A stretch of DNA of 64,000 bases from Cryptomeria japonica. Taxonomy: Eukaryota; Streptophyta; Pinopsida; Cupressales; Cupressaceae. Below are positions 1 to 9,999 of the stretch, piece by piece. Each line of letters starts with the position of its first letter. Within the stretch, counting starts at the first letter, position 1. Below the pieces are notes generated by a model. That model was not told the DNA's origin, made no database searches, and saw nothing but the letters and a program-made list of their open reading frames with translations. The stretch is from contig NC_081411.1 of assembly GCF_030272615.1 (NCBI RefSeq), positions 183,108,977 to 183,172,976 on the forward strand. Direction: 5' to 3'. The translations under genes were made by a program, and so were the position numbers.

Positions 1-230
1 TTCTTCATGGACATTGATCAAAACAAAGTTTTCCAGGCACAGTCTGATTCGACCCTTGCCTTTTCAGTCCATAACATCATACTGAGCCACTATAGTAGGA
101 TTTGAGGGCCTTTGGACATTCGCATCAACAACATCCAATAGATCTCAATCTATTAGCAGATCTTCTATCTTCAGCTTCCATTATGAGAGGATCCAGGTGC
201 CTTTGGACATTCAGATCAACAACATCCTTT
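1..230 (-). mobile_element. Ty1/copia gag-region fragment
   Basis: This stretch is a close copy of 3610-3795 in the larger copia remnant next door: both open with the same run around ttcttcatggacattgatca and share the landmarks accataacatcatactgagcc and gatctcaatctatt. It is therefore a second fragment of the same copia family in the same minus orientation, covering part of gag. It starts at or before the window edge. Near 190-230 a short motif (tttggacattcagatcaacaacatc-like) recurs, so the right edge is untidy. It is a broken fossil; no age can be given without an LTR pair. Confidence 0.75.
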
Positions 231-1014
231 GGACAATTTAGTGGGTTAACAAAATTTATATTATGTATTCATAAGGATAGTAAACATGATTTTGGAAAGC
301 AAAAGGTTGAGAAAAAGAGATATGAGATAGTTACATACAATTTGAAGAGTGGAGGTGAAGGTTCTAGATGTGAGTTGGTTACAAACGAAGTAAGGATTGC
401 TGATTTTAATTTTAATTTTTTTAAAAAATCATTTTTACAAGTATGCAAGACACAATCATAGGTCTCAATGGTTAGATCAACATTTTAGGATGTGTAAAGG
501 CTTTTTTTTTTACTAGAACTATTACATCTATAGTAAATTTTGTTGAAAACTACATACTAGAACTACAAGATGAATTCCAATTTTGATATTATAATTCTAT
601 TTAGATTGTCCTTTTTGTTTACATCACATATCAACATGCCCTTGATAATATGGAAGAGAATGGGAAGATAGTCAAGAGTACCATTCTTACATGAGTGTTG
701 ATCGATATCATTTATTAGAGTATGTGTAATATTAGTTTCAAATATTTGAACTCCTATAGGGAAAAAAATTAGAATGGTTCAACATCTCATTTGATCAAAT
801 AATTGCATCAATCAATTCAACAATGCTCGTATGTTTAATTGATTAAGTAGAAAGCATGCATTCAGAGGTATAACTCATTTGGATTTTTTTTAAGCTGGGC
901 ATTGAAAATGGGAGCATGATGGGGTAAATGTATGTGTGAAGAGAGTTCTTGTTAAAGAGCAAGATTAGAGGTGGTGCTACATTGCATGATGCAAATTATA
1001 TTATTACTAGGGGC
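231..1014. other. No recognised gene
   Basis: AT-rich sequence between two copia fragments. An open stretch crosses 231-461 but its translation (low complexity, ending in a Phe/Asn/Lys-rich run) matches nothing I recognise. I see no LTR ends, RNA gene or convincing exon. Confidence 0.5.
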
Positions 1015-1019
1015 AATAG

Positions 1020-1460
1020 AAAATGCTAAATATCCTCCTCTAAATCACCATGAAGGAAAGAAATTTTCAAATCCATTTGCTCAACCTCTAAATCATAAGC
1101 AGCAACAATATAAAGAAAAAATCTAATGGATGCCAATTTGGCAACAGGAGAAAATATCTCACCATAATCAACACCCTCAACCTGAGAGTAGCCTTTTGCA
1201 ACCAACCTTGCTTTATACTTCTCAATGCTTCCATATGAACCAATCTTTTACTTGAACACCCATTTTCAACCAATAGGCTTTCGTCCTTTAGGCAATGGTA
1301 CAAGATCCCATGTATCATTCTTTTTCAAAGTTGTCATTTCTTCTTCCATAGTAGTCTTCCAGGATTTTGGATCATTCATACCTAATGCCTCTTCTATAGA
1401 TTTTGGTTCATCCACATTAGTATTCAAAGAAAAAATAGATCTACAATCATTAGGTTAATA
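1020..1460 (-). pseudogene. Copia reverse transcriptase, N-terminal part
   Basis: Part of the copia remnant E1. Translating the minus strand in pieces gives the start of copia RT: a tryptophan-rich opening, the segment around KWVFK-like residues that precedes the RARLVAKG-type motif, and the following hydrophobic stretch. In Ty1/copia elements this segment lies directly after integrase, which is where it is found here. The rest of RT and the RNase H domain are not present in the window. Fossil; broken. Confidence 0.7.
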
Positions 1461-1637
1461 CCTTTCAGGTGGTTGTCTATGTCTTGTAGACCTTCGAACA
1501 AGCTGAGTTGGAGATTCTTCCTACTCTTCTGAAGATTCAGATCTAGATGAGCTCTCCTCAAATTCTTGCCTATCTAGGGGTCTCGATTTAACTCTTTTAG
1601 GTGTAGAAGGAAATTGAATCACATCTTCCTTTTTAGT

Positions 1638-2779
1638 CTATTTTGGTTGAAATGTAATAGAGGGAGACTTAATTTCTCTAAAAATAACATTTCTACTATG
1701 AATTACGTTTTGTGCAATAGGATCCCAAAGCTTGTATCCTTTCACACCATAACTATACCCAATGAAAATACATTTCACAGCCTTCTTCTCCAACTTTTTC
1801 CGCTTCTCCTTTGGCACATGTGCATATGCCTCAGAACCAAAAACTCTAAGATGTCTCAATGAAGGCTTGTGACCCGACAATGCTTCCATAGGCATTTTAT
1901 CAACAAGGTATAATGTAGCAGACCTCTTAATCAGGTAACAAGAAGTGGCAAGAGCTTCAACCAAAACTTTTGTTCTAGACCAACACCACTTAGCATACTC
2001 CTAGCCTTCTCCATTAGTGTCACGTTCATTCTTTCTGCAACTCCATTCTATTTTGGAGAATATGGAGCTGTCTTCTGTATGTTAATGCCACATTCTTTAC
2101 AAAATCTATCAAAATCATTAGAGAAAAATTCACCACCATCATCAATCCTCAAACTTTTAATTTTCTTTCCAATCTGCAACTCAACCATTGCTTTAAATTC
2201 TTTAAATCAACTAAAAACTTCTAATTTACTCTTTAAAAAATATACCCATGTCCTTCTACTAAAACCATCAATAAATGAAATGTAATAGTTGGATTCTCTA
2301 ATCGAAGGAACATCTATAGGACCAAACACATTAGAATGAAGAAGATCCAAAATACCACAAGTTTTATGAGAACTCGAGTAAAATTGAATGTGGTTTGGTT
2401 TTCTATAAATGCAATGCTCACAAAAATCAAAGTCAAGATTACTATCATTCAAACCTTCAACAAGGTTTTTAATTTTCAAGGTCCTTAGACCCTTTTCTCT
2501 AATATGGCCAAGCCTCCAGTGCCATAACATAGTGTTCTCTGTAGGTAACTTTTCTTCAGAAGAAAGAGCACCCTTAGGTACCCAAAAGCCATTTCCATCT
2601 ATTGAAGGTGAAACCCTCATATCTTCCACAAATTTACTGTTTATAGAAGTACTATTACACTCAACAGTGTATGCGTCTAGATTATACAAAGAGTCAAACC
2701 TGACACCTCTAAAAATTATCATAGAACCCTTAATCATCTTACATACTGCTTCTAGAAAAGATTGCTTACACACCCACAT
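1638..2779 (-). pseudogene. Copia integrase region
   Basis: Two open stretches, 2207-2779 and 1638-1964, carry copia integrase. The first has the GAG_pre-integrase zinc-binding pattern (WHWRLGHI, then CEHCIYRK) followed by the start of the catalytic core (GPIDVPS, YYISFIDGFSRRTWVYFLK). The second has the C-terminal integrase landmarks LRVFGSEAYAHVP and KCIFIGYS. Integrase joins element cDNA to host DNA in the nucleus. The pieces are in the expected order for a minus-strand copia element. Fossil; broken. Confidence 0.85.
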
Positions 2780-2799
2780 CTATCAGTTTTTTCACAGAT

Positions 2800-3269
2800 A
2801 ATAGATTTCATTTTAAACTAGGGATATGCAGCACACCATTAATACTTTTTATTCTACCATCAAAAAACCTGATTCTAACTTTACCTCGACCAACAATGTC
2901 TAAATGTGAATGATCACCCAAGTGCACCTTACATCGATTAAATTATTCATATTAAGAAAACCAATCTTTATTGGCAGTCATATGAAAAGATGCACCTGAT
3001 TCAATTAACTAGACATCGTTACCTACATGAGTCACCAAAGCTGCAATAAATGCATCACCATCTTCCTTCTCAAACTCAGAATCAGAATCAATCTTCTTCT
3101 TTTCTTTTTTGCAGTCTTTATGGATGTGACCTAGTTTACCACAATTCCAGCAAATGACTTTGGACTTTGGGGAAGATTTCAATCTCCCTCTCGATTTGGA
3201 CTTATCACGCTTCTCATTCTTCTTGCCTTTCTCCTTAGGTCTTCCACGAACAATTAGGGCTTCCTTCAA
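2800..3269 (-). pseudogene. Copia gag zinc knuckle and protease region
   Basis: An open stretch at 3009-3269 encodes a lysine-rich segment followed by a classical CCHC zinc knuckle, CWNCGKLGHIHKDC (C-x2-C-x4-H-x4-C), the nucleic-acid-binding end of copia Gag. Downstream on the minus strand (about 2800-3000) short pieces resemble the protease and the segment leading to the integrase zinc finger. Gag packages element RNA into virus-like particles in the cytoplasm and the protease matures it. Fossil; broken. Confidence 0.8.
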
Positions 3270-3289
3270 ATTCTAGGATACCATCCTTC

Positions 3290-3840
3290 ACATCTCTTCA
3301 CCAAGTGTGTCACCCACCACATATTCAAACTTCAAAATAACATAAGTACTGCTAATAGCCATAACAAGAGAATCCCATGAATCAGGCAAAGAACAAAGCA
3401 AGATCTAGAATTTCTCCTCTTCATTCATCTTAACGTGTCGACAGATACTAATTGAGCCACCAACATATTGAATGCTTCTAGGTGATCTGCAACTCATCCA
3501 CCCTCTTCCGTCTTCAAGGAATACAATTTCTTCCTGAAGAAAATCTGATTTAATAAATATTTTGCTTGATACATTTCACCAAGCTCAGTCCATAGCTTCT
3601 TTGTAGTGTTTTCTTCATGGACATTGATCAGAACAAAGTCTGCTAGGCACAGTTTGATTAGACCCTTGGCTTTTCAGTCCATAACATCATACTGAGCCGC
3701 CACAGTAGGATTTGAGGGCCTTTGGAAATTTGCATCAACAACATCCCATAGATCTCAATCTATTATCATATCTTCCATCTTCAGCTTCCACATCTCAAAA
3801 TTTGTTCCATTAAAATTTCTCTACCTCTATTTTCCCTTAC
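3290..3840 (-). pseudogene. Copia gag body
   Basis: Between the zinc knuckle and the primer-binding site the minus strand gives pieces typical of the UBN2-type gag of plant copia elements, with alternating Leu/Glu/Lys segments. The part at 3610-3795 is repeated at 1-185, which supports its identity as element sequence rather than host DNA. Fossil; broken. Confidence 0.6.
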
Positions 3841-3961
3841 AAACTTGCCATCTAAAATTTCCTGCAACAAGATAAAAAGGTGTCTACTACAAAAGATCCC
3901 ACTCAAATCTGGATTATTTCAAAAAACCCAACAACCCACAACTAAAACCAAAGGCGATCAA

Positions 3962-3973
3962 GCTTTGATACCA
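3962..3973 (-). other. Primer-binding site of E1
   Basis: On the minus strand the sequence is TGGTATCAAAGC, a close match to the initiator-methionine tRNA primer site (TGGTATCAGAGC) used by most plant copia elements. It sits two bases inside the LTR end, the expected position. Confidence 0.8.
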
Positions 3974-3975
3974 CT

Positions 3976-4977
3976 TGTAAGGAAGTTAAGTAGTGGAACA
4001 ACTTCCTACACTAACCTTGAGAGGAGGGTAATGCAAATTGTTTTACAAATAATCACAATAGTTATAGAAAACAGAAATAGATATAATAACATTCAAACCA
4101 TAGCAGAGTGATTTACGTAGGGGAAACCCTTTTGGAAGAAAAACCCCACACTCCAAAAGCTGCCCAATATATTATTTCTCAATCAAAACAGATTACAATA
4201 TACTTGCAGAGAAAGCTCTTTGTAGGAGTACCACTAATTAGAGATTAAAAAGTAACTCAATAGCTATAAGACTCTAACAAATAACCTCTATCTCACACAC
4301 CTCATATATAGGAGATACAATACAAGAAACCATCAAATAGTATTACAAAACCATGGGCTAAAACCACCCAATAAGGTGTAGTCGACCTTATCTCCCTTCT
4401 ATATGCCCTATGACGTATCCCTCCCTTTTTAAAACTCATTTTTGTGTCCTAAGTATTTTATATTTCCTATTTCAGGATTACAAACTTCCGGAGGCCATAA
4501 CTTGAGAACTGTGTGTCTGATTGACGAACTGTTTGAGGCGCCAAAAAGCTCGCAAAGTTCTTTATTGCCTTGTAAATGCTATGTTGTTTACACCCACATT
4601 TTAGGGCATTTTGGGGCCTCTAAATTCCTCAAAATTAAATTTAAATCTTTCATTGGACCCCTCCAAAATGAAAAATTTAATATCTTCAAAACTAGTTGTG
4701 ATCTTGCGATGTAACTTTACCATAATGCTTATCTAGCCAACCAGAAGTTTCAAGGATAATTTCACACCATTTCGTGCCCAAATAAAAACTTACTATAAAT
4801 AGTAACCTCATGTAAATGCAAGGTTGAGACACCATTTTCCCAACAACACTATTAATTAATTTTTTGCACATTGACCAAATGATACTTGACCAAGTTGACA
4901 ACAACCTTATCAATAACACTATTGAAATAAGTTAGATCTTATTTTTCATTATGTTCACCAATGTCACCAGCCTCACA
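3976..4977 (-). repeat. LTR of copia element E1
   Basis: The proposed LTR is 1002 bp. Its plus-strand ends are TGTAAGG and CCTCACA, which form the short TG...CA inverted ends typical of LTRs (TGTRAGG). The left end lies two bases from the primer-binding site. Inside, a TATA-like run (tatatagg, near 4310, read on the minus strand) and the motif gatttacgtaggggaaaccc are features commonly seen in copia LTRs. The left boundary is firm because of the primer site; the right boundary rests only on the matching ends. No LTR partner is available for dating. Confidence 0.6.
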
Positions 4978-5179
4978 AAGCATTATTAGCATATATACCT
5001 AGTTCCTTTACAAGATGTCCAAATTCTAGGCCATAAATTTTGAATGTGTACTTCACTTTTGTTACCATTTGTGAATTACATCAAATTCATTCAATTTTTT
5101 TCCTTGTTGTGGCATGAGCATCACCAATACCTTCCTCGAGAATTTGATCTATCAATCTTCCATTCATTTCATGGCCTAT

Positions 5180-5504
5180 AGTCTAGCTATACCCTGACAT
5201 CTTTTTAATTTATCTAGCCTTCATTAATCTCCTGACCATTTCAACCTCACCCCACATGCCCACTTCTTGTATCTTTATGTAATATATGAGCATCAAAAAA
5301 GAATATCCACACAACCTCAACAAGTTTAATGACATATTAATAATTAGGTTTAGGATGTCCTCAAGGTAAATATTATGGGCATGAAGGTCAACCGCACACA
5401 CATAATGATCAAAATGTTAGAATATATTTCAGAGTGCTTCATTAAATCAAATATTTTGAGAGCTTCCTGGCACAATCCATATAGTGCATATTTTGCAATC
5501 ATTT
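5180..5504 (-). pseudogene. PPR gene fragment, C-terminal part
   Basis: Minus-strand translation shows the C-terminal region of a PLS-class pentatricopeptide repeat protein: a PPR unit with MIAKYALYGLCQEALKIF, then the E-motif hallmark EVGMWGEVEMVRRLMK, preceded by a SNIY-like position. Plant PPR proteins of this class bind organelle RNA, often for C-to-U editing, in mitochondria or plastids. The reading frame changes inside the fragment, so it is a pseudogene. It ends abruptly at 5504, where LTR element E2 begins; the upstream half resumes at 13323 on the far side of E2. Below 5180 the E+ or DYW region is not recognisable. Confidence 0.75.
5500..5504. repeat. Target-site duplication of E2, left copy
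   Basis: CATTT immediately before the TG end of the left LTR; the identical five bases follow the right LTR at 13318-13322. A 5-bp duplication is standard for LTR-element integration and fixes both ends of E2. Confidence 0.9.
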
Positions 5505-6704
5505 TGTAGCATCCTAAAATTGTGAAACTTGCAATTTCGACCGCATTTGGGTCTTCACGATGGCGACGCAACACCGAACCTGAATGGAGACCCCGAAACT
5601 TGTCCATCACATCAAAAACTACATTTTCCAGCACCCTGGCCTAATCCTCCTTGCACCCCGCTATCCCTGGAGGTGGGACCATGGCGCCCAGTGCCCTGGT
5701 CCCTGGCCCTATTTTTGGGCCCGATCTCTTTTGGGGCCTCGGGTCTTTATGTTTGCAATTCAAGAAATATTGTTTCCTGGTCGGCCTAAGGTCAGAAAAA
5801 TCAGTCTTTTAACCCTAATTGACAAGTATATAAACTACATTTCCTCTCCCATTTTGGTAAGATGGAAAAAAGGTGGAAGCGATACTCAAACATTCAAGCG
5901 TTCAAGCATTCAAGCATTCCTTCAAGCAATTGATCATTCTAAGTCTCCATTCAAGGCTAAGTGTTGCATTCAAGACAAGGATTCAACCATTGAAGAGGAG
6001 ATCACATACAACATACAACATACAACATGCAACAACATTTACACCTTCGCATGTAAGAATACAAACATTCTTACAACAAGGTATCAAGTACTTGTTTACA
6101 TTACAATCATTTACATTTACAGCATTTCTCATTTCTTGGTTAATTCCAAAACTGGGGTTTGACCTAAGGGCAAACCCCTAATCCCTAACCCCCCAATCGT
6201 CTTCGCTTTTCTGTGTGTAGGTTGCAGGTACGCGACTGTAATTGAAAATCTGGAATCCTTGTGCAGAGACGAATAGATCCCCCTTCGTTTTGCGGATTTT
6301 TTGGAGGACCGTGTGCACGCCGGGCACCATCGTCCTGTCAACTTTCACTCAAATTTGCAGGACAGCGTTGTCTCGACATTTCACTGCTAATTCGAGGTCC
6401 GCAGCTTCATCCTATATTCCTATCTCCGTTTATAAGTGAATCTTTCTCACTTTTCATGCATTCCTAGCTTGATCCTTCTATCTACATTCTTTACAAAAGA
6501 GGGTAGCCTTGCTATCATAACCCTTGAAACTCATTTAGAATCCAATCTTGCATTGTGTGGGATTGGATCTTGTGGGTTTCAACCCCTCTTTTGAATTTAA
6601 AGTCTCCCCTAAGTGAAAACCGTCAATCCTAAGTGACCTCCTTCCCCTCTCCTCAGAGTGGTGGGGGGAACACTTGGGGTTCGCTCGCGATTTTTCGCTT
6701 TACA
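5505..6704 (+). repeat. 5' LTR of E2
   Basis: 1200 bp, from TGTAGCATCC to CGCTTTACA. It matches the 3' LTR along its whole length except for a 62-bp repeat-unit difference near 5695. A plausible core promoter TATA motif (agtatataaac, near 5826) is followed by sequence that would form the RNA start. It contains one copy of the GGACC...GGTCC hairpin unit and one copy of the GTGTGCAC-containing GC-rich motif (near 6304). Confidence 0.9.
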
Positions 6705-6707
6705 TTT

Positions 6708-6725
6708 TGGTGAACCCAATGTGAG
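6708..6725 (+). other. Candidate primer-binding site of E2
   Basis: TGGTGAACCCAATGTGAG begins three bases after the LTR end (6704). It starts with TGG, as sites complementary to a tRNA 3' CCA must, but I cannot assign the tRNA with confidence. Confidence 0.55.
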
Positions 6726-7102
6726 AATCCTTTCTGATTATTCATGGTTAGATCTGAAAATTGGATGCCTTGATTACATTTCCATGTTTGATCTTTTGCA
6801 AATTTTAGAGGATAATGGCATAAAAACCCTAAAATTTTCTTTTTAGTAATTGAGCTTGTGAAATGTTTAATTGTTAATGCTTGTTTCAAATCTACCCTTC
6901 TACTGTAAACTATCAAATCATATCTATGCTTTAATTTTGAAAATTAAGTGGTTAAGTGTCAAAACCCTAATTTTTAAAACCCTCTTGATTCAACCTTTGA
7001 CCGACAATTTCACTGATCAAAACATCTCCAAATTGGCTGTAACTTTGGATTCTGCAACAAAATCATAATATCTTTCATCCTTGAAAATTTGGAAAAAAGT
7101 TG

Positions 7103-7134
7103 CGAGGACTGTGTGCACCCCGAGCGCCATCGTC
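7103..7134 (+). repeat. GC-rich hairpin-like motif, leader copy 1
   Basis: ggactgtgtgcacc...catcgtcc: a GC-rich island in AT-rich DNA with partially complementary ends (GGAC/GTCC). Related copies lie at 7727-7757, 6304-6335 and 12916-12947. Confidence 0.6.
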
Positions 7135-7726
7135 CCCGACATTTTTTCCAAAATTTCGGGAGTTAGATCTTACTGTATTTTTCTACTAAAATCCAGAATT
7201 TTGGTTGTTTTCATCAATTACAACACTTTCAAAATTAAAGTCAAAGTTGGTCTAGTGATTGCTTGGATTAAGGCTTCTAATCATTCAAAAATTATTGAAA
7301 TTGAAATTTTGTGTCAAAATTGTGTTCTTATTGTCCTAAATCTGAAAAGTGTGTCAACATTCATTCAAAATTTCAGTGCTTTATTCAAATTCTTGCAATT
7401 TGTGACTTTTGAAATTAAGTGTTTAATTACACCAACTTTGATTTCTGCTTTCAAAATCAAATTTTGCGTGAAATTGAGTCAACTTTTAAAATTCAAAACT
7501 TGCATTGCTCTTAGTATTCCCTCTAAAATCATAAAATTCAAAATTTCAGTTTCCCTCTCTTTTTCAAAATTCAAATTTTGCATTTTTCAACAATCTTGGT
7601 AGGGTTCAATTTTGAGATTGCAACTTTAATTTGGCCTATCTATAGATCGTAAAATCACCCAATTTTTTCAGATTAGCTTTAAAATCATCATAATTTTCAT
7701 CCCTGCAAATTTCAAAAAAAGTTGCG

Positions 7727-7757
7727 AGGACCGTGTGCACCCCGAGCGCCACGGTCC
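7727..7757 (+). repeat. GC-rich hairpin motif, leader copy 2
   Basis: Here the two ends are perfectly complementary: GGACCGTG and CACGGTCC, separated by 14 bases. The copy belongs to the same motif family as those in the LTRs and at 7103. Confidence 0.65.
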
Positions 7758-7884
7758 CTGACATTTTTTTCAAAATTTCGGGAGATTGTCGTGATTGCAT
7801 TTAACAGCTTAAATCTAGGAGATTGGCTGATTTTATTGAAATTTGCTACCTCTAAATTCAAAATCTTCTCTCTCTCTCTAATGC

Positions 7885-9906
7885 ATGAGTTTTACAACAA
7901 TAAGCCCTACTTACACTATTCCCGTTAGACGAAGCCTTAGAATTAAGTCTTTCCAAGGTTTAATTACTGAGGAGATGGAACCTAATTTGAATAGCCTTTT
8001 TAATGAGGACATGGGTAATTCCTCTAATCCTCTTAATGACGAAGAAGCTCTCTATGAGGTTTCTGAAGAACAACTTTTGAAATTGGATAACCAATTTGAT
8101 GATTTTCGACAATGGATGTCTCAAGAATACCTCGATAGTCAAGCTCTTCCTTTAATTGAGGGTCTAAAACGTATGGTTCAAAGTGATAAGAATGGAATTG
8201 ATATTTTGTGTGGTATTGCACACATTGTGGATTCGAATGTGATGCCTATGAAGAGTTGTGCTGAAACTTTAGGTTATACACAACCTCCTACTCAAGTCAA
8301 TCATTCTATTCCTTTGACAACTTCTATTGCTAGCATACCTACCTTTACATCAAACATAATGACTACTTCTATACAAGACATTCCGCCTATGATCACCAGT
8401 CATGGGGGCAATCCTTCTTCTTCAATTAACCCTCTTCCTTCACTCAATCTGACTTCTTCAATCATTCCTTCAATGAGTGTTCCTATTACATCTCCACAAA
8501 TGAACATGATGAAAGGGGGCAATTCATTCAACCATTCCATTCCTCCTTGTAGTGTTCCTCCTTTCCAATCCTCTCCTATGACTAATTATCATAGTGTCCC
8601 ACCACCTTACTCTCTACCTTCTTTCAATAACATAATACCTCCATCTCAATCTAACACATCTAATATGAATTCTTCGACTAAAGCGACCATTAACAATCTT
8701 GCACAAACTGTCTCTTCTTTACAGCAACAAATTGCCTCTATGAATCAATCTAAGTTTAGTGTGCCCACATTTGATGTTGCGAGCCCACTCTCTCTTGACA
8801 TTGTTCGAGCTATCCCACCTAAACATGTTGAAATCCCGCATTTGAAGCTTTATAATGGTAAAGGTGATCCTCTAACACATGTTAAGATTTTTCAAACAAT
8901 ATGTACCGATTTTGCTTATGACCAAAGGTTGCTTGCAAAACTGTTTACTAGAACATTAAGAGATAAAGCCCTACAATGGTATTGCTCGTTGCCTTCTTAT
9001 TCTATTACTTCTTTCGAACAACTTGCAAATGCTTTCATTCAACAATTTCAAAACAATATAAGTCCTAAAGTTACTTTGATTGATTTAATGCATTGTAAAC
9101 AAGGTGTTAAAGAAAAAGTGACTGATTTCATTGGTAGATATAAGCATTTGTATGCTCAAATCTCTTTTCCAGTGCCTGACAATGATATTCAAAGAATCTT
9201 TATTTCTAGTTTACAAAAAGATATTCGAGACAAACTTCTGTTTTCTAAGTTTACTTCTTTCCAACAGTTGTGTGCAACTCTTCACAATTATCAACTGACT
9301 GTGAGTCAAATGGAACAAGCAAATCCTATGGCTCTGAGTGATAAGGGTGATAGTAGTCAACAACCATTTGGGAAGTTTAAACTGAATAGAGAGTCCATTA
9401 AATTCAATGAAAACATCATCAACAACAATGTGAATGCAGCATCAGGTGTGCCTCCTATTTCTAAGTTTTTCAAGAAAGAAAGAAAGTTTACTCCTTTGAA
9501 TGAATCATCGCATAGTATTATGAATAAGTTATTGGAACAAAATGTGCTTACTCTCCCTCCTATAAAGCAAATCAATCCTACAAAGATTAATTCACCCTAT
9601 TTTGATAACAAATCTTTTTGTCAATTTCATCATCAACCTGGGCATGATACTGAAAAATGTTTTGCTTTAAAGGGTAAAATTCAAGATTTGATTGATAATA
9701 ATACTATCTCTGTTTCTGGTATGAATGATAAAGGCAACACATCTGTAGCTCCTCCTAATCAAAATCTTAAGATTTTTACTGATCCATTACCTTCTCATAC
9801 CTCTAATGCGATTGAGACTAATGATTCCTCTTTCTCATCTGATGGTCTTGTGTCTATGACTCCGAATGTGATTAACTTTGTAGAGCAGCAAAAAAACCCT
9901 AAATAA
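7885..9906 (+). CDS. gag: E2 Gag
   Basis: A 673-codon open reading frame encoding a Tat-type Gag, the structural protein of the virus-like particle. The N-terminal third is acidic and then rich in Ser, Pro, Thr and Met, without a known fold. The retrotransposon gag domain occupies about residues 315-470 (LYNGKGDPLTHVKIF, ALQWYCSLP, ANAFIQQF). A zinc-knuckle variant CQFHHQPGHDTEKC (C-x2-H-x4-H-x4-C) lies near residues 578-591, followed by KGKIQDLIDN and the Tat-typical IFTDPLPSHT. The gag of E3 has the same knuckle variant. The first ATG at 7885 follows a CT-repeat; a later start near 7975 (MEPNLNS) is also possible. The frame is open throughout, but this alone does not show activity; treat it as part of an old element copy. 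Confidence 0.85.
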   Translation: MSFTTISPTYTIPVRRSLRIKSFQGLITEEMEPNLNSLFNEDMGNSSNPLNDEEALYEVSEEQLLKLDNQFDDFRQWMSQEYLDSQALPLIEGLKRMVQSDKNGIDILCGIAHIVDSNVMPMKSCAETLGYTQPPTQVNHSIPLTTSIASIPTFTSNIMTTSIQDIPPMITSHGGNPSSSINPLPSLNLTSSIIPSMSVPITSPQMNMMKGGNSFNHSIPPCSVPPFQSSPMTNYHSVPPPYSLPSFNNIIPPSQSNTSNMNSSTKATINNLAQTVSSLQQQIASMNQSKFSVPTFDVASPLSLDIVRAIPPKHVEIPHLKLYNGKGDPLTHVKIFQTICTDFAYDQRLLAKLFTRTLRDKALQWYCSLPSYSITSFEQLANAFIQQFQNNISPKVTLIDLMHCKQGVKEKVTDFIGRYKHLYAQISFPVPDNDIQRIFISSLQKDIRDKLLFSKFTSFQQLCATLHNYQLTVSQMEQANPMALSDKGDSSQQPFGKFKLNRESIKFNENIINNNVNAASGVPPISKFFKKERKFTPLNESSHSIMNKLLEQNVLTLPPIKQINPTKINSPYFDNKSFCQFHHQPGHDTEKCFALKGKIQDLIDNNTISVSGMNDKGNTSVAPPNQNLKIFTDPLPSHTSNAIETNDSSFSSDGLVSMTPNVINFVEQQKNPK

Positions 9907-9999
9907 CCTTCCATCACATTTGATTCTAGTGAAACTATTAGGGCACCTGATGGTCCTTTATACATAGTTGCAAAAGTCAAGAATACACCTTGTCGTGGA

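Larger units (their letters stand above)
1015..4977 (-). mobile_element. Ty1/copia retrotransposon remnant (E1)
   Basis: A minus-strand Ty1/copia element read from right to left: 5' LTR (3976-4977), primer-binding site (3962-3973), gag with a CCHC zinc knuckle, protease region, integrase, and the first part of reverse transcriptase. Domain order gag-protease-integrase-RT is the copia order and separates it from the gypsy elements elsewhere in the window. No second LTR is seen to the left, so the visible element stops near 1015. It is broken, with several interruptions, and is an old fossil. A related gag fragment lies at 1-230 and a related LTR at 13605 onward. Confidence 0.85.
6726..7884 (+). 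other. Leader region of E2
   Basis: About 1.2 kb of AT-rich sequence without a convincing coding region lies between the primer site and gag. It holds two diverged copies of a block of about 120 bp (near 7040-7165 and 7665-7790), each ending in a GC-rich motif that contains GTGTGCACCCCGAGCGCC. The same GC-rich motif occurs in both LTRs. An open stretch at 7081-7602 is rich in Lys, Ile and Phe and appears to be a composition effect. Long leaders are common in Tat-type elements. Confidence 0.6.

Noticed and set aside
5584-6162. A 192-codon open stretch in the E2 LTR (and 187 codons in the other LTR) as a gene.
   Set aside because: It lies wholly inside the LTRs; its conservation between the two copies is explained by LTR identity.
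7081-7602. A 173-codon open stretch as a gene in the E2 leader.
   Set aside because: Composition is dominated by Lys, Ile, Phe and Ser from A/T-rich DNA, it has no recognisable domain, and it lies in a leader between primer site and gag.
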